Part shown: positions 1 to 14,812 of the stretch, piece after piece | Layout: each line of letters opens with the position of its first letter | Position numbering within the stretch: the first letter of the stretch is position 1 | Assembly: GCF_901709675.1 (NCBI RefSeq) | Contig: NC_051089.1 | Span: 186,001-250,000, forward strand | Origin: Syngnathus acus | Taxonomy: Eukaryota > Chordata > Actinopteri > Syngnathiformes > Syngnathidae | DNA: 64,000 nucleotides | Direction: 5' to 3' | Notes under the pieces: model-generated | Database searches by the model: none | Told to the model about the DNA's origin: nothing | Seen by the model: only the letters and a program-made list of their open reading frames with translations | Program-made: the position numbers and the translations under genes

Positions 1-1296
1 TTGGGAATGTAGAGAATACTTTGGTTTTCTTTGAAGGTTTGAATTCGTCAAGCCAGGGAATCGTTTGCGATGTGTCCTAATTCGTGTGGACAATGTGTTT
101 AAATGGGAATTTACGAAAAAGGTGGATTTTAGGGAATGTTCCTGGAATACTATTTTTCCAGGCGACTGAGCTGAACATTAACGTGCGGAATGGTGGGAAA
201 CAATGGACCCAAAAAACGTTACAAATGAGAAAAGTAGCGCCGGAAAACGTGCAAAGTGGCAAGACGTGGAAGAAGTTCAGCGTCCGGAAGGGAAGGCGGG
301 ACGAACGAGCAAAGAACAATAAGACAGACAGACGGCTGCTTTTGGGTCGGTTTCACACAATAAGCAAAACGTGCAAACATTTACTTGAGAAAGGCCAAAC
401 GATTTCTTCTTTTCTTTACTTTTGCTTGCGCAATCACAAAAGCTGCCCGACTAAGTACCCCCACCCAAACCCCCAAGAGTGCGTTTTGGGGTTCGGCCAG
501 CATCCAACAAACGAGCGAGCGAGCGTGCGTGCGTGCACTCCCCCACTCCCTCTGCATCGTGGGGAAGGAATGTTGGCCTCTTTTTCTTCTCTCTATTGAC
601 TCTGGAAGAGGCTGCAAGACTTTGACCGCGAACAGCCGGACGAACGGACCCTCAGGGGATGGAGCCAGCGTCACGTCACGTCACGTGACACCGTGAAGTT
701 TGAGACATTGTAAAGTGGCGGTGACAGCAGCCCTCGCTTATGTTTGCTGAGCGACTTGGAGCTGACGCGAACGATCCGCTTCAACGATCCGCTGTGGGAC
801 GCGGGCTCCCTTACGTGGTACACCAGTCCACGTTGAATTGATTTGCATTTTGCCACCCGCAATGTTTCATCTCATTATTCCTGTAAACCTCGCCGTTGTT
901 TTCCCCATATCACGCCATGTCATTTAGTACGTTTCTGAAACATTATAGCTCTATTTTTTACGTGAAAGACAGAATGTCGCTGCAAAATGTAAAGCTCCCT
1001 CTGGAAGGCACAGTTCGCGGTACTCTGAACGGTCAATGGGGAAAGTGAAGTTGTGATTTGAGAGGCTTTCATTACTCCAAAAAGGAGCCAACCCTTATCA
1101 TGTGCTCTTAGAACAGTGCTTTCAGCGAAAAACTAACAGAAGTTGTCAGTAACGGTGGCAACGTAAGATAGCTAGCTGCCTTCGGGCATCATTTGCCCGA
1201 CGCCAGAGGGCGCCCTGGCCCACAGTCTCCGCGCTCTTTCGTCCCTCTGCGGCCGCCGTAGCAGTAGCGGCGTCTTCCTGTTCCGCCAAAAGCGAC
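1..1296. other. 5' flank of gpatch1, no gene recognised
   Basis: No open frame here resembles a known protein and none shows coherent splice sites. The left half is AT-richer. A compact run of CACGTC/CACGTG half-sites sits at 671-690. The last 150 bases before the gpatch1 start are GC-rich, as expected for a housekeeping promoter and 5' UTR, but no TATA box is evident. The transcription start cannot be placed from sequence alone. Confidence 0.5.
671..690 (+). promoter_or_regulatory. Tandem CACGTC/CACGTG E-box cluster
   Basis: Two TCACG units run into the palindrome GTCACGTGAC at 680-689, about 610 bp upstream of the gpatch1 start codon. GTCACGTGAC is the consensus bound by MiT/TFE and USF bHLH-zipper factors (the CLEAR-type E-box). 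The site is seen directly; that it acts on gpatch1 is inference. Confidence 0.35.
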
Positions 1297-4200
1297 ATGG
1301 CGGCCGGCGGCACAGACGTCGACGACGGCAAGGCGGCGGTAGATTTTGTGACTTACGGGACGCCTCTGGAACCTCTGGAAGAAGGTGCGTTGTGTTTCCG
1401 CACTTGGGTGACAACGACGACACTCTAAGCGAAATACAAAATACAACCGCTTGCTTGCGTGCGTGCTACACTGACTTGAGTTTTTTTCGCGTGTGCCAGT
1501 TTGGACGTGTTATTGCTGTTGCGTTGTGTGGTTTTGCACAGACGTGTGTGTGTATGCTATTGTCGTGCTTTTCTGAGACCGATGTCATAACGTCTACGTG
1601 TTTGTCCTGCGTTAACTTGTGTGTGTGTGTGTTGTCAGATGAGGCCCCACGTAAGCCCATCCCTCTCCACGAGCAGACGGTTCGGGATGAAAAGGGGCGG
1701 TACCAGCGGTTCCACGGCGCCTTCACAGGCGGCTTCTCGGCAGGCTATTACAACACGGTGGGATCCAAAGAAGGTCAGTCAGTCCCGCACATCGACCTCA
1801 TTCCCTCACCCCTTTCTAGCCGACCGGTTGCGGCCTTGACCTTGTTTGTCGTTTTGCTGTGACAGGATGGACGCCGTCCACCTTTGTGTCGTCGCGGCAG
1901 CAGAAGGCGGACAAACATCGAGCCACGCCCCAAGACTTCATGGATGAAGAGGTATCGCTATCACAGTGGTCCATCATCTGAATGCCACCATCTCCGTCTT
2001 GTCCTGAAGCGCTGACGTTTTGTTTGGTGTGTTTGTCAGGATTTGGGCGAGCACGGCATCGCCCCGACCCAGATCACCACCACGGGGCCGTTTGCGTCCC
2101 GGGCACCGGCGGCGGTCTGGGACAGGGCCAAGGCCGTCAACGCGCAGACGGCCATCATACCGGGAGACAACCTCCTGGACGAACTCATCGCCCCTGCGAG
2201 GTCAGAGACGCTCAAGAAAGCAACGCGCTCGTTTTGATGTCCAAGCGAACGCCTTGGGCTGGGCCCATGGTGCCGTTCCACGGCTTTGGCAATTTGGAAC
2301 TGGGCGCCTGGCGTCTTTGCCTTAATCCGTCGGATGGCACAAAAAGGCTCCGTCTGAATATGTGCCATGGTTCCGTCCCACGGCTTTGGCAATTTGGAAC
2401 TGGGCGCCTGGCGTCTTTGCCTCGATCCGTCGGCTGGCACAAAAAGGCTCCGTCTGAAAATGTGCCCTTGTTGCCCCGTTTCAGGTCTTGTATAGGCGTG
2501 GAGCTCCTGACCCGGATGGGCTGGAAAGCAGGTCAGGGCGTGGGGCCCCGCGTCAAGAGGAAGGCTCGCCGACAACGCCCAGGCACGCATCTTTGTCCCG
2601 CGGCGGCGCCACCGTCGAGGCGGATGTTTGACGTTGTCTTTTCCAGCCGACGACGGGCCGAGAGTCTTCGGCTGCGCTCCCCCGCCCCCTGCCGGCTCCG
2701 AGGGCTCCGAGGTGGGTCGAGTCGGTCGGTCGGTCGGTCGAGTCGGTCAATCGATGACCAGACGTTGACTCGAGAGTCTTTAGTTTTGCCTTTGCTGTCG
2801 CCACTGGCATCGGCAGCCCCCATTTCGGGGGCGATTCCCCGCTGGCCGACACGCGATTGTAGCAGGGAAGGAAACCGGGTCCATTGCGGCGGGCGACCAG
2901 AATAAACGGGAGCAGCGGGGCCGCGATGACAATGAGCGCGGGCAGAACAGTAACCACGCGGCGGTGCCCCTCAGGAGGATGACGATGGCGGCGAGTTTGC
3001 CCCCGAGAACGTGACCTTCGCCCCCAAAGATGTGATTGCGGTGGACTTTGCCGCCAGGACGGGGCTTCAGGGCCTGGGCTACAGCGGACTGGATCCGGCG
3101 ATGGCGCTACGCGACCAGGCCGACGACAGCCTGGCGGACCTCTTCTCGCCGCACTCGGAGGCCACCAGCAGGCTCTTTGGCGAAAGGCCTCGGCGCTCGC
3201 GGAGGGGCGGCGGCGTGGCCGGCCAGGTGAGTCTCCGTCGGGAAGTTGCCGCAGATGCGCTGCTTCGGGCGGGCGTGACCGACCATGTGCCCTTTAGGCC
3301 TTCGGCGTGGGGGCGCTGGAGGACGACGACGAGGACGTGTACCGGCGGGACGCCATGTCCAAGTACGACACCGTGCTGGGGGACGAGCCCGGGGACGGAC
3401 TCTACGGCTGGACCGCCCCTTGCGACGACCGCGGCAACAGAAACAAGCGTAACGTAGCGATCTCTTTCTTCCTTCCTTCCTTCCTTCCTTCCTTCCTTCC
3501 TTCCTTCCTTCCTTCCTTCCTTCTTGCTTTGTCTTTGTTTTGAAAGCCGTCCATTAACATGTTTGTGTTTGCAGACCACAAGGAGGCGGCGTACCTTGGC
3601 AAAATCCTGGAAGGCTTCACCTTGGCCCGCAGCCCCGAGGAAAAGAAAATTGTGAGTCAAGTCTCAAAGTTCCCAGTCAACATTTGGCTCCGAGGGCAAG
3701 GATTGCACAAAGCGGCTGCAAAATTGTCACGGCAAGATCAAAATGCTCCATGGCTAAGCCAGCCGGCCAGAAGACAAAGGCCGAGCCGGCCGGGATAGCC
3801 GGCCAAAAAAGGGGCTGCCAAAGCACCAGTGGACCGTTAACGTTGTTGAAGCGCGTTGGATGTGACGAGACGCGTTCATATGACTAGCGTACGTGGACGG
3901 CGGACGATGCCTTGGAAAGAAGGTTAGGTTCCAACCGAGTCAAAGTTGTGCTGCTCGCTTGCAGATTTTTGCTGCGCCGCCGCTGCCGGCCGACTTCCGT
4001 CCGGTGCGCCGCTTTCGCCCCCCGGTGGCCGTGTCGCACGTCTCGGGCGTGAGCGCCGCCCTGGCTGAAGCTCTGAGGTCATCCAAAGGTCAAGCGCCGA
4101 CCCCGGATGCCGGCCGCCACCACGTGATGTCTGACCAGAGGGGGGCGCTGCTGGGGGAGGCTGCCCTGCCAGGTAGGAAGCGCTTCCTCCACCCGCCCGC

Positions 4201-6799
4201 CCACCCGCGCGCGCGCGCAACTCGCAAATAACCACACGCGTGCACGCCGGCGCCCACGTAACCATCCGCGTGCACGCACGCAAACCCGGACACGTAAGCG
4301 GCCGTGCACGCCCACGTTGTGGTTTGCCTTCCTTCGGCGAGAGGATTTGCCGTGCGACCAATTGTCCCGACGTTTGAAAGAGGCACGGCCGTGATTTGTC
4401 GTCTCTCCCTTTCCCACGCAGGCCCCGCCTCCGTCATGGAATTGCTACGGCCCGAAGACCGCCGGCGCTTGCTGAGCTTGCGAGCGGCCAGCGGCGCGCC
4501 CCCGGGCGCCCCGCCCTCAGGTGCCCCGCCCTCAGGCGCCCCGCCCCCAAGCGCCCCCTCGGATGCCTCCTTGCGACGGCGCCAGGAGGAGGTGGCGGCG
4601 GCGGCGGTTGCGTGGCGAGGTTGCGACGGCCTCTCACGGACCTTCAAACCCTTTGAGAAGAATGCCGGCAAGCAAGCCCGATATGACACTTACTTGGGAC
4701 GGCTGCGGCTGGGGGAGAAAGGTACACGTTTGCCTTTAAAACGAGTAAGTGTGCACGTGTGCACACACTCGGTGACACACACTCAGTGACACACACACAC
4801 ACACCGTGACACACGTACCCAGCCAAACGCATTGTCGTGCGGTACTGGCTGGCCATTGGCAAGCTCCTGGCCGGCCGGCTTACGAGCGCTCGCTTGCAGA
4901 TGCCCTGGATGCCTGTTCGGACCCTTCCATGACGGAGTGGGAGCGCAGCCGGGAGAAGGAGGAGTTTGTGCGAGCGTCCATCTTGTACCGGCCCACCTCC
5001 TCCATGCTGGCCAGTCGCTTCACGCGCGCTAAGCAGGAGGACGACGACGACTATGTGGAAGTGGCGGCGGAGCGGGAGGTAAGCGGCCGTTCCCCAGCAG
5101 GGAGCTGCGGGTTAACCCGAACCTGTTCACGTGCACTCGCCATTCTCCATTGGTGAGTGTGTTGATACCGGTCGGTCTGTGTGCTCGTGTGTCGAGGGCC
5201 ACATGGAGGACAAGGAGGCCGCCGTCAAGATGAAGATGTTCGGCCAGCTGACCAGGGAAACCTTTGAGTGGCATCCTGACAAGCTTCTCTGCAGGAGGTT
5301 CAACGTAGCCCACCCCTACCCTGGGTAGGCGCACGCACGCACACACGCGCCCACTCGCGCACGCACGGAAACGATGTCACGGTCGCGTGACGTGGCTGGC
5401 TGCAGGTCGTCCACCGTCGGCCTTCCCAAAGTCAAGCGGGACAAGTTCTCCGTCTTCAACTTCCTGACGCTGAAGGAGGGCGGCGAGCAAGCAGGTTGCC
5501 GCTCGGCCGCTTCCCACCGCCGCCGTCTTTGACCTCCTGCCGTCGCCGCGCTCATCTTCCCTCCGTGCTTCTCTCAGCGCCTGCTAAGGCGGCGCAGACC
5601 GCCAAGAAGTCGCGGTGGGACCAGGAGGCGGAGCCCGGCCAGGCCTCCGCTCAGCAAGCCAGTGACGTCAAAGAAGCCTCCCAAACGTCTGAGGTAGCGT
5701 GTGAAGGCAGAGTGACCTTTTTCTTTTTGTTTTTGCATCCTCATTCTTTCTCTTCTTCTCCTTCAGAGCACACCTGACGGGCCACGCGACCTATCACAAA
5801 GCAGGAAGCTGAAGGAGGAGGAGGAGGAGGAGGCCAATGAAGATGATAAAGAAGCTGATGAGGATGATGAAGAGGAGGTGGAGGAGGAAGAGGAGGAGGC
5901 ACGGCCTCCAATGGACGTGTTCAAAGCCATTTTTGCCGGCTCCTCGGACGACGACGACGACGACAAGGCCTCGTCGGCCTCGTCGGGGGGGGGCGGCGAG
6001 CAAGACGAGGAGGAGCGGACGGAGGCGGCGCCACCAAGGAACCTCTTTGACATCTCGTCCTCCCAGCAGACAGGTGACTCGCTCTGACACGCATGCTCTT
6101 CCTGGAGCCCATTTCAAATATACCAAATACGGCCGATGGTCACTTAACACGTCCTGTCCCGGTATGTGACGCGCTTTGTTGTCCCCGCAAGCCGCTGCCG
6201 CCGCCGCTGCTGCCGCCGCCGCCGCTGCTGCTGCGCCTTCTCGTGCGCCACCGGCTCAGGAAGCGGCTGAGTTCGGCCCCAAGCTTCCTCCTCCCTGCTT
6301 CCGTCTCGGTGAGGTCCGCCTGCCTTTTTGGCTCCCTCGTCGGCTGACGCCTATCTCCTGTCGTTGCCGCTGGGGCGCAGGGGCTGCCGCCGCCTCGCTG
6401 GCCCGTGCCGGGGACCGCAAGGACAAGAAGCAACACAAACGCAGGAAAGACAAGAAGGTGCGCACGCACGCGCCGGTTGCTCAAGTATCTTCCTCTTCTT
6501 CATCTCCTTCTTTATGTTGTTGTTGTTGACCAGAAGAAGAAAAGCAAGAAGAAGAAAATCAAAGTGACGCAGCAAGAAGACAAGAAGAGGAAGAAAAGTA
6601 AGAAGTCAAAGAAGGAAGAGGACACCTCGGAACAAAGCGACCATCAAGATGCAGAGACCACGGCGGAATTGATCAGGAGGTCAGAGGGCAAATTGGCGGC
6701 AGTAGGTCACGAGCACCTTTAAAGACCGTGCGTGTGTGCTTTTCCAGGCTGAAGAGCGCAGCGCCGTCTGAGGAGGTGACCGCAGCAACATGGCAATAA
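1297..6799 (+). CDS. gpatch1: G-patch domain-containing protein 1, spliced, 20 coding exons
   Basis: GPATCH1 is a nuclear G-patch protein found in spliceosomes at the catalytic stage; G-patch proteins activate DEAH-box helicases. Exons: 1297-1384, 1639-1773, 1866-1951, 2040-2200, 2485-2582, 2647-2711, 2975-3226, 3298-3448, 3575-3651, 3965-4172, 4422-4721, 4900-5078, 5197-5324, 5406-5494, 5578-5693, 5767-6073, 6192-6308, 6381-6457, 6534-6679, 6748-6799. Together they encode 943 residues with every phase in register; human GPATCH1 is 931. The G-patch is in exon 5 ([20 protein letters not shown]). The family signature [20 protein letters not shown] lies in exon 13 (5197-5324). Exon 16 carries long Glu/Asp runs, exon 17 a ten-alanine run, and exons 18-19 a Lys-rich tail that is probably a nuclear localisation signal. 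The start is the first ATG with an in-frame family-like N terminus ([20 protein letters not shown]). Intron 5 appears to use a GC donor. The stop overlaps an AATAAA. Confidence 0.95.
2269..2470 (+). repeat. Two-copy ~100-bp tandem duplication in gpatch1 intron 4
   Basis: A segment of about 100 bp containing CACGGCTTTGGCAATTTGG is present twice in direct orientation with a few substitutions. It lies wholly inside intron 4 and makes that intron longer than its neighbours. No coding role is apparent. Confidence 0.75.
3471..3524 (+). repeat. (TTCC)n microsatellite in gpatch1 intron 8
   Basis: Uninterrupted tetranucleotide run of roughly 13 copies between exon 8 and exon 9. It is simple-sequence DNA; the open frames across it are artefacts. 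Confidence 0.95.
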
Positions 6800-6800
6800 A
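6795..6800 (+). terminator. Poly(A) signal overlapping the gpatch1 stop codon
   Basis: The canonical hexamer AATAAA begins two bases before the TAA stop (6797-6799) and includes it. If used, the gpatch1 3' UTR would be only about 15-30 nt. No other AATAAA is evident in the next few hundred bases. Confidence 0.55.
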
Positions 6801-7352
6801 AAGTTAACGGACACGATGATGGCATTTGGTAATTGCCGGCAAATCGGCCAAACAATTCTTCCGGCGCGGTCTCACTGGCAGGAAATCCAAAATGGCAGGA
6901 ATAGATAGGTAGGGTGGAGCGGCTGTAGGCAAGTGCGCTTCCAGAGAGCCGCTTCGTGTCCCCCCGCCTGTTTGATTGGTGCAGCGTTGCGTCACGTCCA
7001 TTCAGGACACGCCACGCCGCATTTCTGTCCCTTTCGTTTTGATGGGCTATACTAATCGCCCGTATCGCCTTGCAATTCACTGGCGACACAGATCAACGTT
7101 TGTAGTTGCCAGGTGGACACGTGGAAAAAATGTCCAAGGGCTGTGAATAGTAGTTGCGAGCCAGGCACTGTGAATGGGTGGGCCCATTTCCCATTTTGGG
7201 GGGAAATGTGGAAATGAAAACACTGGTTGGGGAAAAAAGGGAAATGTCACGATTTAACCAAATGTGCTCGAGAAACCTTTGCAGTGGTTATTACTAATGG
7301 GCAGCGCACATTTGGGGGCCAAATCACTTTTGACGGCTGGTTTGGATTGATC

Positions 7353-7424
7353 GGAGGGAGGGAGGGAGGGAGGGAGGTAGGTAGGTAGGTAGGTAGGTAG
7401 GTAGGTAGGTAGGTAGGTAGGGAG
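7353..7424 (+). repeat. Compound (GGGA)n-(GGTA)n microsatellite
   Basis: A GGGA block passes directly into a GGTA/GTAG block, suggesting one tetranucleotide array that diverged by a point change and re-expanded. Confidence 0.95.
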
Positions 7425-7531
7425 GTGGACGCGCTCAAGTGCTGACAGACACATGCACGCCGCGACACGACGCTTCCTTGCCTTGTGAGAGGGAAGCACT
7501 GTGCTCATGCAAGCACAAGTGTGTGAAAAAC

Positions 7532-7537
7532 TTTAAT
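7532..7537 (-). terminator. Candidate poly(A) signal ATTAAA for hsd11b2
   Basis: Minus-strand ATTAAA about 400 nt downstream of the hsd11b2 stop. It is the common variant of AATAAA; no AATAAA was seen closer. Use is inferred. Confidence 0.35.
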
Positions 7538-7932
7538 TCTATCAAAGAATGAGCTACAAAAATGCTTGTATTGATACAAAATCTGCTGGTTAGTTGGAAT
7601 GAGAGCAACAGGACGTGATGTCACGGTCAGGCCGGAAAAAGCGAGCGGCGAGGCGAGGCAGGCGGGGGAACTCCTCGGTCTCTTCCTGTTTTGGAGAATC
7701 GTGCCTCGCTGCTTTCACTTGTGCCTTCCCGTTGTGTCGGCTGGGGAGAACAGGTCCGCAGGTTCAGCGTAAAGTGGCGGTGCCGCTGCCTCCGCTGGTT
7801 GTGGACCATTTGTGCACGCTAGGAATTGTCTTTCAAGTGAGGACAAAGCATGGGCTCCTACACACCTGGACCTGAGACATGCTGAAAAGAAATGCCTTCT
7901 GCTTTCTTTGTCACCGTGCCCGCCGCCCGGCG

Positions 7933-10905
<2,973 letters not shown>

Positions 10906-10930
10906 TTGTGACGCAACTCAAGACCCGCGT

Positions 10931-11038
10931 GGCTGCTGCTGCTGCTGCTGCTGCTGCGCACACACTCGCTCGCTCGCCGCGGCTGCTGCTGCTGCGCTGC
11001 GCTGCGCACACACTCGCTCGCCGCGGCTGCCTCCCGCG
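10931..11038 (-). repeat. CAG runs and short duplication in hsd11b2 5' UTR
   Basis: On the minus strand a run of about eight CAG triplets lies just upstream of the start codon. A second, partly duplicated block of the same composition (CGAGCGAGTGTG followed by CAG triplets) lies further upstream. Both fall between the TATA box and the ATG, so they are probably transcribed as 5' UTR. Confidence 0.7.
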
Positions 11039-11093
11039 CCGCCGAGCTCTTCTCTTCCTCCTCGCTGGACTGAACGCGGAGCAAGCCCTCGCA

Positions 11094-11106
11094 CTCTTAT
11101 ATAGCG
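11094..11106 (-). promoter_or_regulatory. TATA box of hsd11b2
   Basis: Minus-strand GCTATATAAGAGT, about 190 bp upstream of the hsd11b2 start codon. It predicts a transcription start near 11070 and a 5' UTR of about 165 nt containing the CAG runs. It is the only clear TATA element near the gene. Confidence 0.65.
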
Positions 11107-11266
11107 CGCGCGTGCGTGCACACGCGCCGCTCCAACGACGGGGTCCCGTGTCTACATACGCGCACCGTCACACACGCGCGCGCACACACAAAGACAGTTC
11201 CACATTGACACACGCACACAATGACACACTTTTAGGTAGACACTAACACACCGACGCACAGATCAT

Positions 11267-11379
<113 letters not shown>

Positions 11380-11476
11380 CTGCATGCGTGCGTGTAGTAT
11401 GAGCTCCACACCAACTGGTGGCGCATGTTATTAGCTCAGGGGTATGTCTGTTGATGGTCATGGGACCTTGACGTGA

Positions 11477-11484
11477 TGACGTCA
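11477..11484. promoter_or_regulatory. Full cAMP response element TGACGTCA
   Basis: A perfect palindromic CRE about 375 bp upstream of the hsd11b2 TATA box. CREB/ATF proteins bind this octamer. A role in hsd11b2 control is plausible but is inference. Confidence 0.35.
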
Positions 11485-13039
11485 TAGCCAGTTTCTTCTT
11501 GCTTGTCTTGTGCCCGTTTAATCTGTCCTGTCTGGACATGTGTCACGTGCGGGATTTAAAGTTTAACGTTGAGTGGCAAGCAGGCACGCGCGCGCGCGAG
11601 CGAGCGGGCGAGCGCTCCCACCAGCTGCCCAGGTAACCTTTGGCGCCCGCCACATGCTAACAGCCGACTCACACGGCGTGAGTCAAGGCGTGGCGGCCGT
11701 TTGCTTGACGCTAATCGGATTGACGCGCACAATTAGATGCGCGCACACACACAGGCAGCCCCCAATGCAGCGATAAAGCCGTCCGTGTTTTTAAGACGCC
11801 GCTTGTAGGAGGCAGCGCTTTCTGGATCAGAACGTTCTGGCCGTTGACAGAACGTTGACTCATTTTTTTTTTTTTTTTTAATTATTAATTTTTTCATTGT
11901 TATTTTTTTGGACGTCTGCGGGGACTTGCGCAAGGTCACTCGGAAGGCCGGCGCTGCCGCTTCACCGTCTTTTTTTACAAACGCCGCCACGAGTCCAAAT
12001 AATTGCAGTGCCAGGCGGCGAGGTGCCCCTTCTGAACTTTTCTCACATATTCATCAGGAATTGACCTTGCGCTTGCCGTAAGCCTTGTACAAATTTTACA
12101 TTGATCACGTCCACGCGTGTGTTTGTGCACGTGCGCATTTGGTGGTTTGCAAGCACGCTGAGAAATGGAGCCGCGCTCATAAACGTCTTTGTTGGCCATT
12201 TCAAGACGTCAACATGAGAATGTGTGATTAAAGTATACAAGTCTGTGTAGAAATGTCAATGAGAAAGTTCATTGCCAGCAGGTTTGTGCATGTGGGTCTT
12301 TTTTTGTGAGGGCAGGCGAAAGCCAAGCGGGCTCGTTGGCATCTTTGCCGGCATCGGCGAAGCGCCGTCGAGGTTTTGATTAGCGCGGGCTGGCCTACAT
12401 CTGCCGCTCGGCCTTCTGGCCTGCCAAAGAAAAAAAGAAAAGAAGACTCTGGTCTTGTGTGCGTGCGTGCAAAGGTTGCACCTTTGACACCGCACGCGCG
12501 CCGCATGACGCTCGGCTCGGACAATGCGTTGCTCGCCGCTATTGTTGACGTCCGCCCGTCTGGCCGTCCTCACGCCATCCGCTAACGAGAGCCCCGGCCA
12601 TCGGCGCCGGACAGCGCTTCCCGGTCAACGCGCTGACATCATCCCTTCAGACGTGCCAAGTTAGCTCGTTAGTGGCACTCGGAGACCTCCTTGCAGCCGA
12701 CCCTGAAACGGGAACGTTTGCATTCCATGCACGCACGTAGGCACCTCACGCAAAACTCGCACGCACGCCAACACACAGCTGATGGAAAAATTAGTCACTC
12801 CACGCAGGTTATTATTAGCCAATGAGTCGTCGTCTTCGTCCGTTTGACGGGGCACGGCATATGAGAATGGATGTACAATTTGAAAACGCCAAAATGTTAG
12901 ACGGGCAGGCGGCCACCACCGCCGCCGCCTTACACATCCATATGTAGAGCCTCTACTGCATTTGTTAAAGGCCCCGTTATAAAAGCGGCTCGTACGGTAG
13001 CTGCGTGGCTGATGTGGCTAACGCGCTAGACGTTCGAAG

Positions 13040-13041
<2 letters not shown>

Positions 13042-13097
<56 letters not shown>
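13042..13097 (+). repeat. (CA)n microsatellite
   Basis: About 28 uninterrupted CA dinucleotides in intergenic DNA. Confidence 0.97.
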
Positions 13098-13100
<3 letters not shown>

Positions 13101-14560
13101 ATCTGTCGTATGTCTACGGCCTCGGAAATGAGCTCCCGAGAAGAAAAAAGGTGCTAGCTCAGCCACCCGGCGGGCACCACTATTTTGGAACAACGACGTG
13201 TCCGACGTGAGATGCGACTCCGACTGAGCCGTTTGGAACTCCAAAAAAAAAAAACTATGGAAGTGTTCCGCAATGACTATTTAGGGCACACATACGTGCA
13301 CAGACACACGCACACACACAAAGACTATTTGGGGCACACATAGTATGTGCACAGAAACACACGCGCTTCACACAAAACATACAAACATAGTACGCTCACT
13401 ACACACACGGAAACATAAACATGCTCACTCTACACACATTAGACGCAAACAAAATAGACATTCACTCAACACAATCACCACACAGACAAAAGCTACACAA
13501 TGCAACACACACACACACAGAGTAGTGTTTGCACATTTCTGACTCACAATGGACACAAAGCCACTACACACACGCCCAACACGGTGGCGGCGGTGATGAC
13601 CCAGTTGAAAAGGGGAAGTGCCATTTCCAGTCTGACCGAGCGAGCGCAAGTTGACCGTCGACTGACACGAGATGACCAATTGGACGTGAAGTTGGAACTC
13701 GGCGGCCCGATGTTCCTGGCGGCAGAGGGAGTTGTACTTCCTGCCCACGCGGGAACCGAGCTCATTAGCGGCGCGAGCGTTCCGATGAAGTGGGGGTGGC
13801 AAACGCACGCGCCCCCTCCGGGACGCTTTGTCCTCATGCTGTGACATGGCGGTGGCGGTGGCGGCGGCAAGAGGACAAAGCCTCCTGATGGCGGTTGTCC
13901 ATCCGTCTGCACGCACGCAAGCAAGCTTCCTTCCGCTGGTCCACTTAGTGAGCGATTGAGGTCACCAGGGTGGCCGGGGATTTCCTGGGTGGCGCGGGGC
14001 CGGTCGTCGTGGCAACCCGGCAGGCCGAGACGCGAGCGGCGAGAGCCAAAGTCGAATCAGGCCGGGCCGGAGCCCGTGCGCTTTTAGCGGGCTCGGCACG
14101 CCGGGTCGGTTACGGTCGTGATCCGCTTAGAAGATTCCCTTCCACCTGTGTTCCCGACAGCTTGAGAGGGATGGAACGGCGCCACGCGTGACAGCGTGGA
14201 GGGAGCCTAAGCGTGCACACCTCCTGCCCGCCCGCCTGCACGCAGCCGCACCTTTTGTCCCGGTACGTCCGTGCGGCTTTTATCTGCGAGCTGGCCTAGG
14301 ATTATGCAAGCGCGCAAGCAGGACAGGACACCGGGAATCCAAAACATTTCTAAAGGAAGCTTACATCATTTCCTGTTTGCTACTTCCTGATGCAGCAACA
14401 CCCCAAAAATGTTGAACAACATGGGCATGAACGGACACGTACGCTTTCACACCCAAAGGCTCCAGATTTTGGGGTCACTGTTGCAAATTGAAAACGCTTG
14501 AGTCATTTTTGGACAACTTTCTCACGGAGCCTCACCATCCCCCTCGATGGTGCCCCTACA

Positions 14561-14582
14561 TACGCACGCACGCACACACGCA

Positions 14583-14614
<32 letters not shown>

Positions 14615-14615
14615 C
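14561..14615 (+). repeat. (CACG)n/(CA)n microsatellite
   Basis: A tetranucleotide ACGC array runs into a CA array. Encoded Ala-Arg-Thr-His repeats are artefacts. Confidence 0.93.
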
Positions 14616-14695
14616 ACTACGCACTTAAGTGTCTACAGATGTGTGTCCTCTGGCTGCTCTGACATTTGCTCACAGGTTTGTCGGAGACAGCAGAA

Positions 14696-14812
14696 TGCGC
14701 GAGAGTGTGTGAGAGTGCGCGCGAGAGTGCGCGAGAGTGAGCAATAGCGCGCAAGAGTGTGCGAGAGTGCACGAGAGTGAGCAATAGCGCGCAAGAGTGA
14801 GCAAGAGTGAGC
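14696..14812 (+). repeat. Degenerate decamer array (GAGAGTGAGC-like)
   Basis: About eleven imperfect copies of a 10-14 bp unit with alternating GAGAGTG and CAATAGCGC variants. Confidence 0.8.

Larger units (their letters stand above)
6801..7931. other. Convergent intergenic region gpatch1 / hsd11b2
   Basis: Both flanking genes end here. No coding segment is recognised. It contains a (GGGA)n-(GGTA)n microsatellite at 7353-7424. A possible ATTAAA poly(A) signal for hsd11b2 lies on the minus strand at 7532-7537. Confidence 0.6.

Noticed and set aside
84-599. 171-residue open frame at the left end
   Set aside because: No recognisable domain, no homologue recalled, and equally long frames on the other strand.
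1982-2905. 307-residue open frame in gpatch1
   Set aside because: It reads through introns 4-6; only the exon parts match the gpatch1 product.
13000-13045. tRNA-like motif (GTGGCTAACGCGCTAGAC with GTTCGAA)
   Set aside because: Box-like elements are present but too close together, and no cloverleaf with an acceptor stem can be formed.
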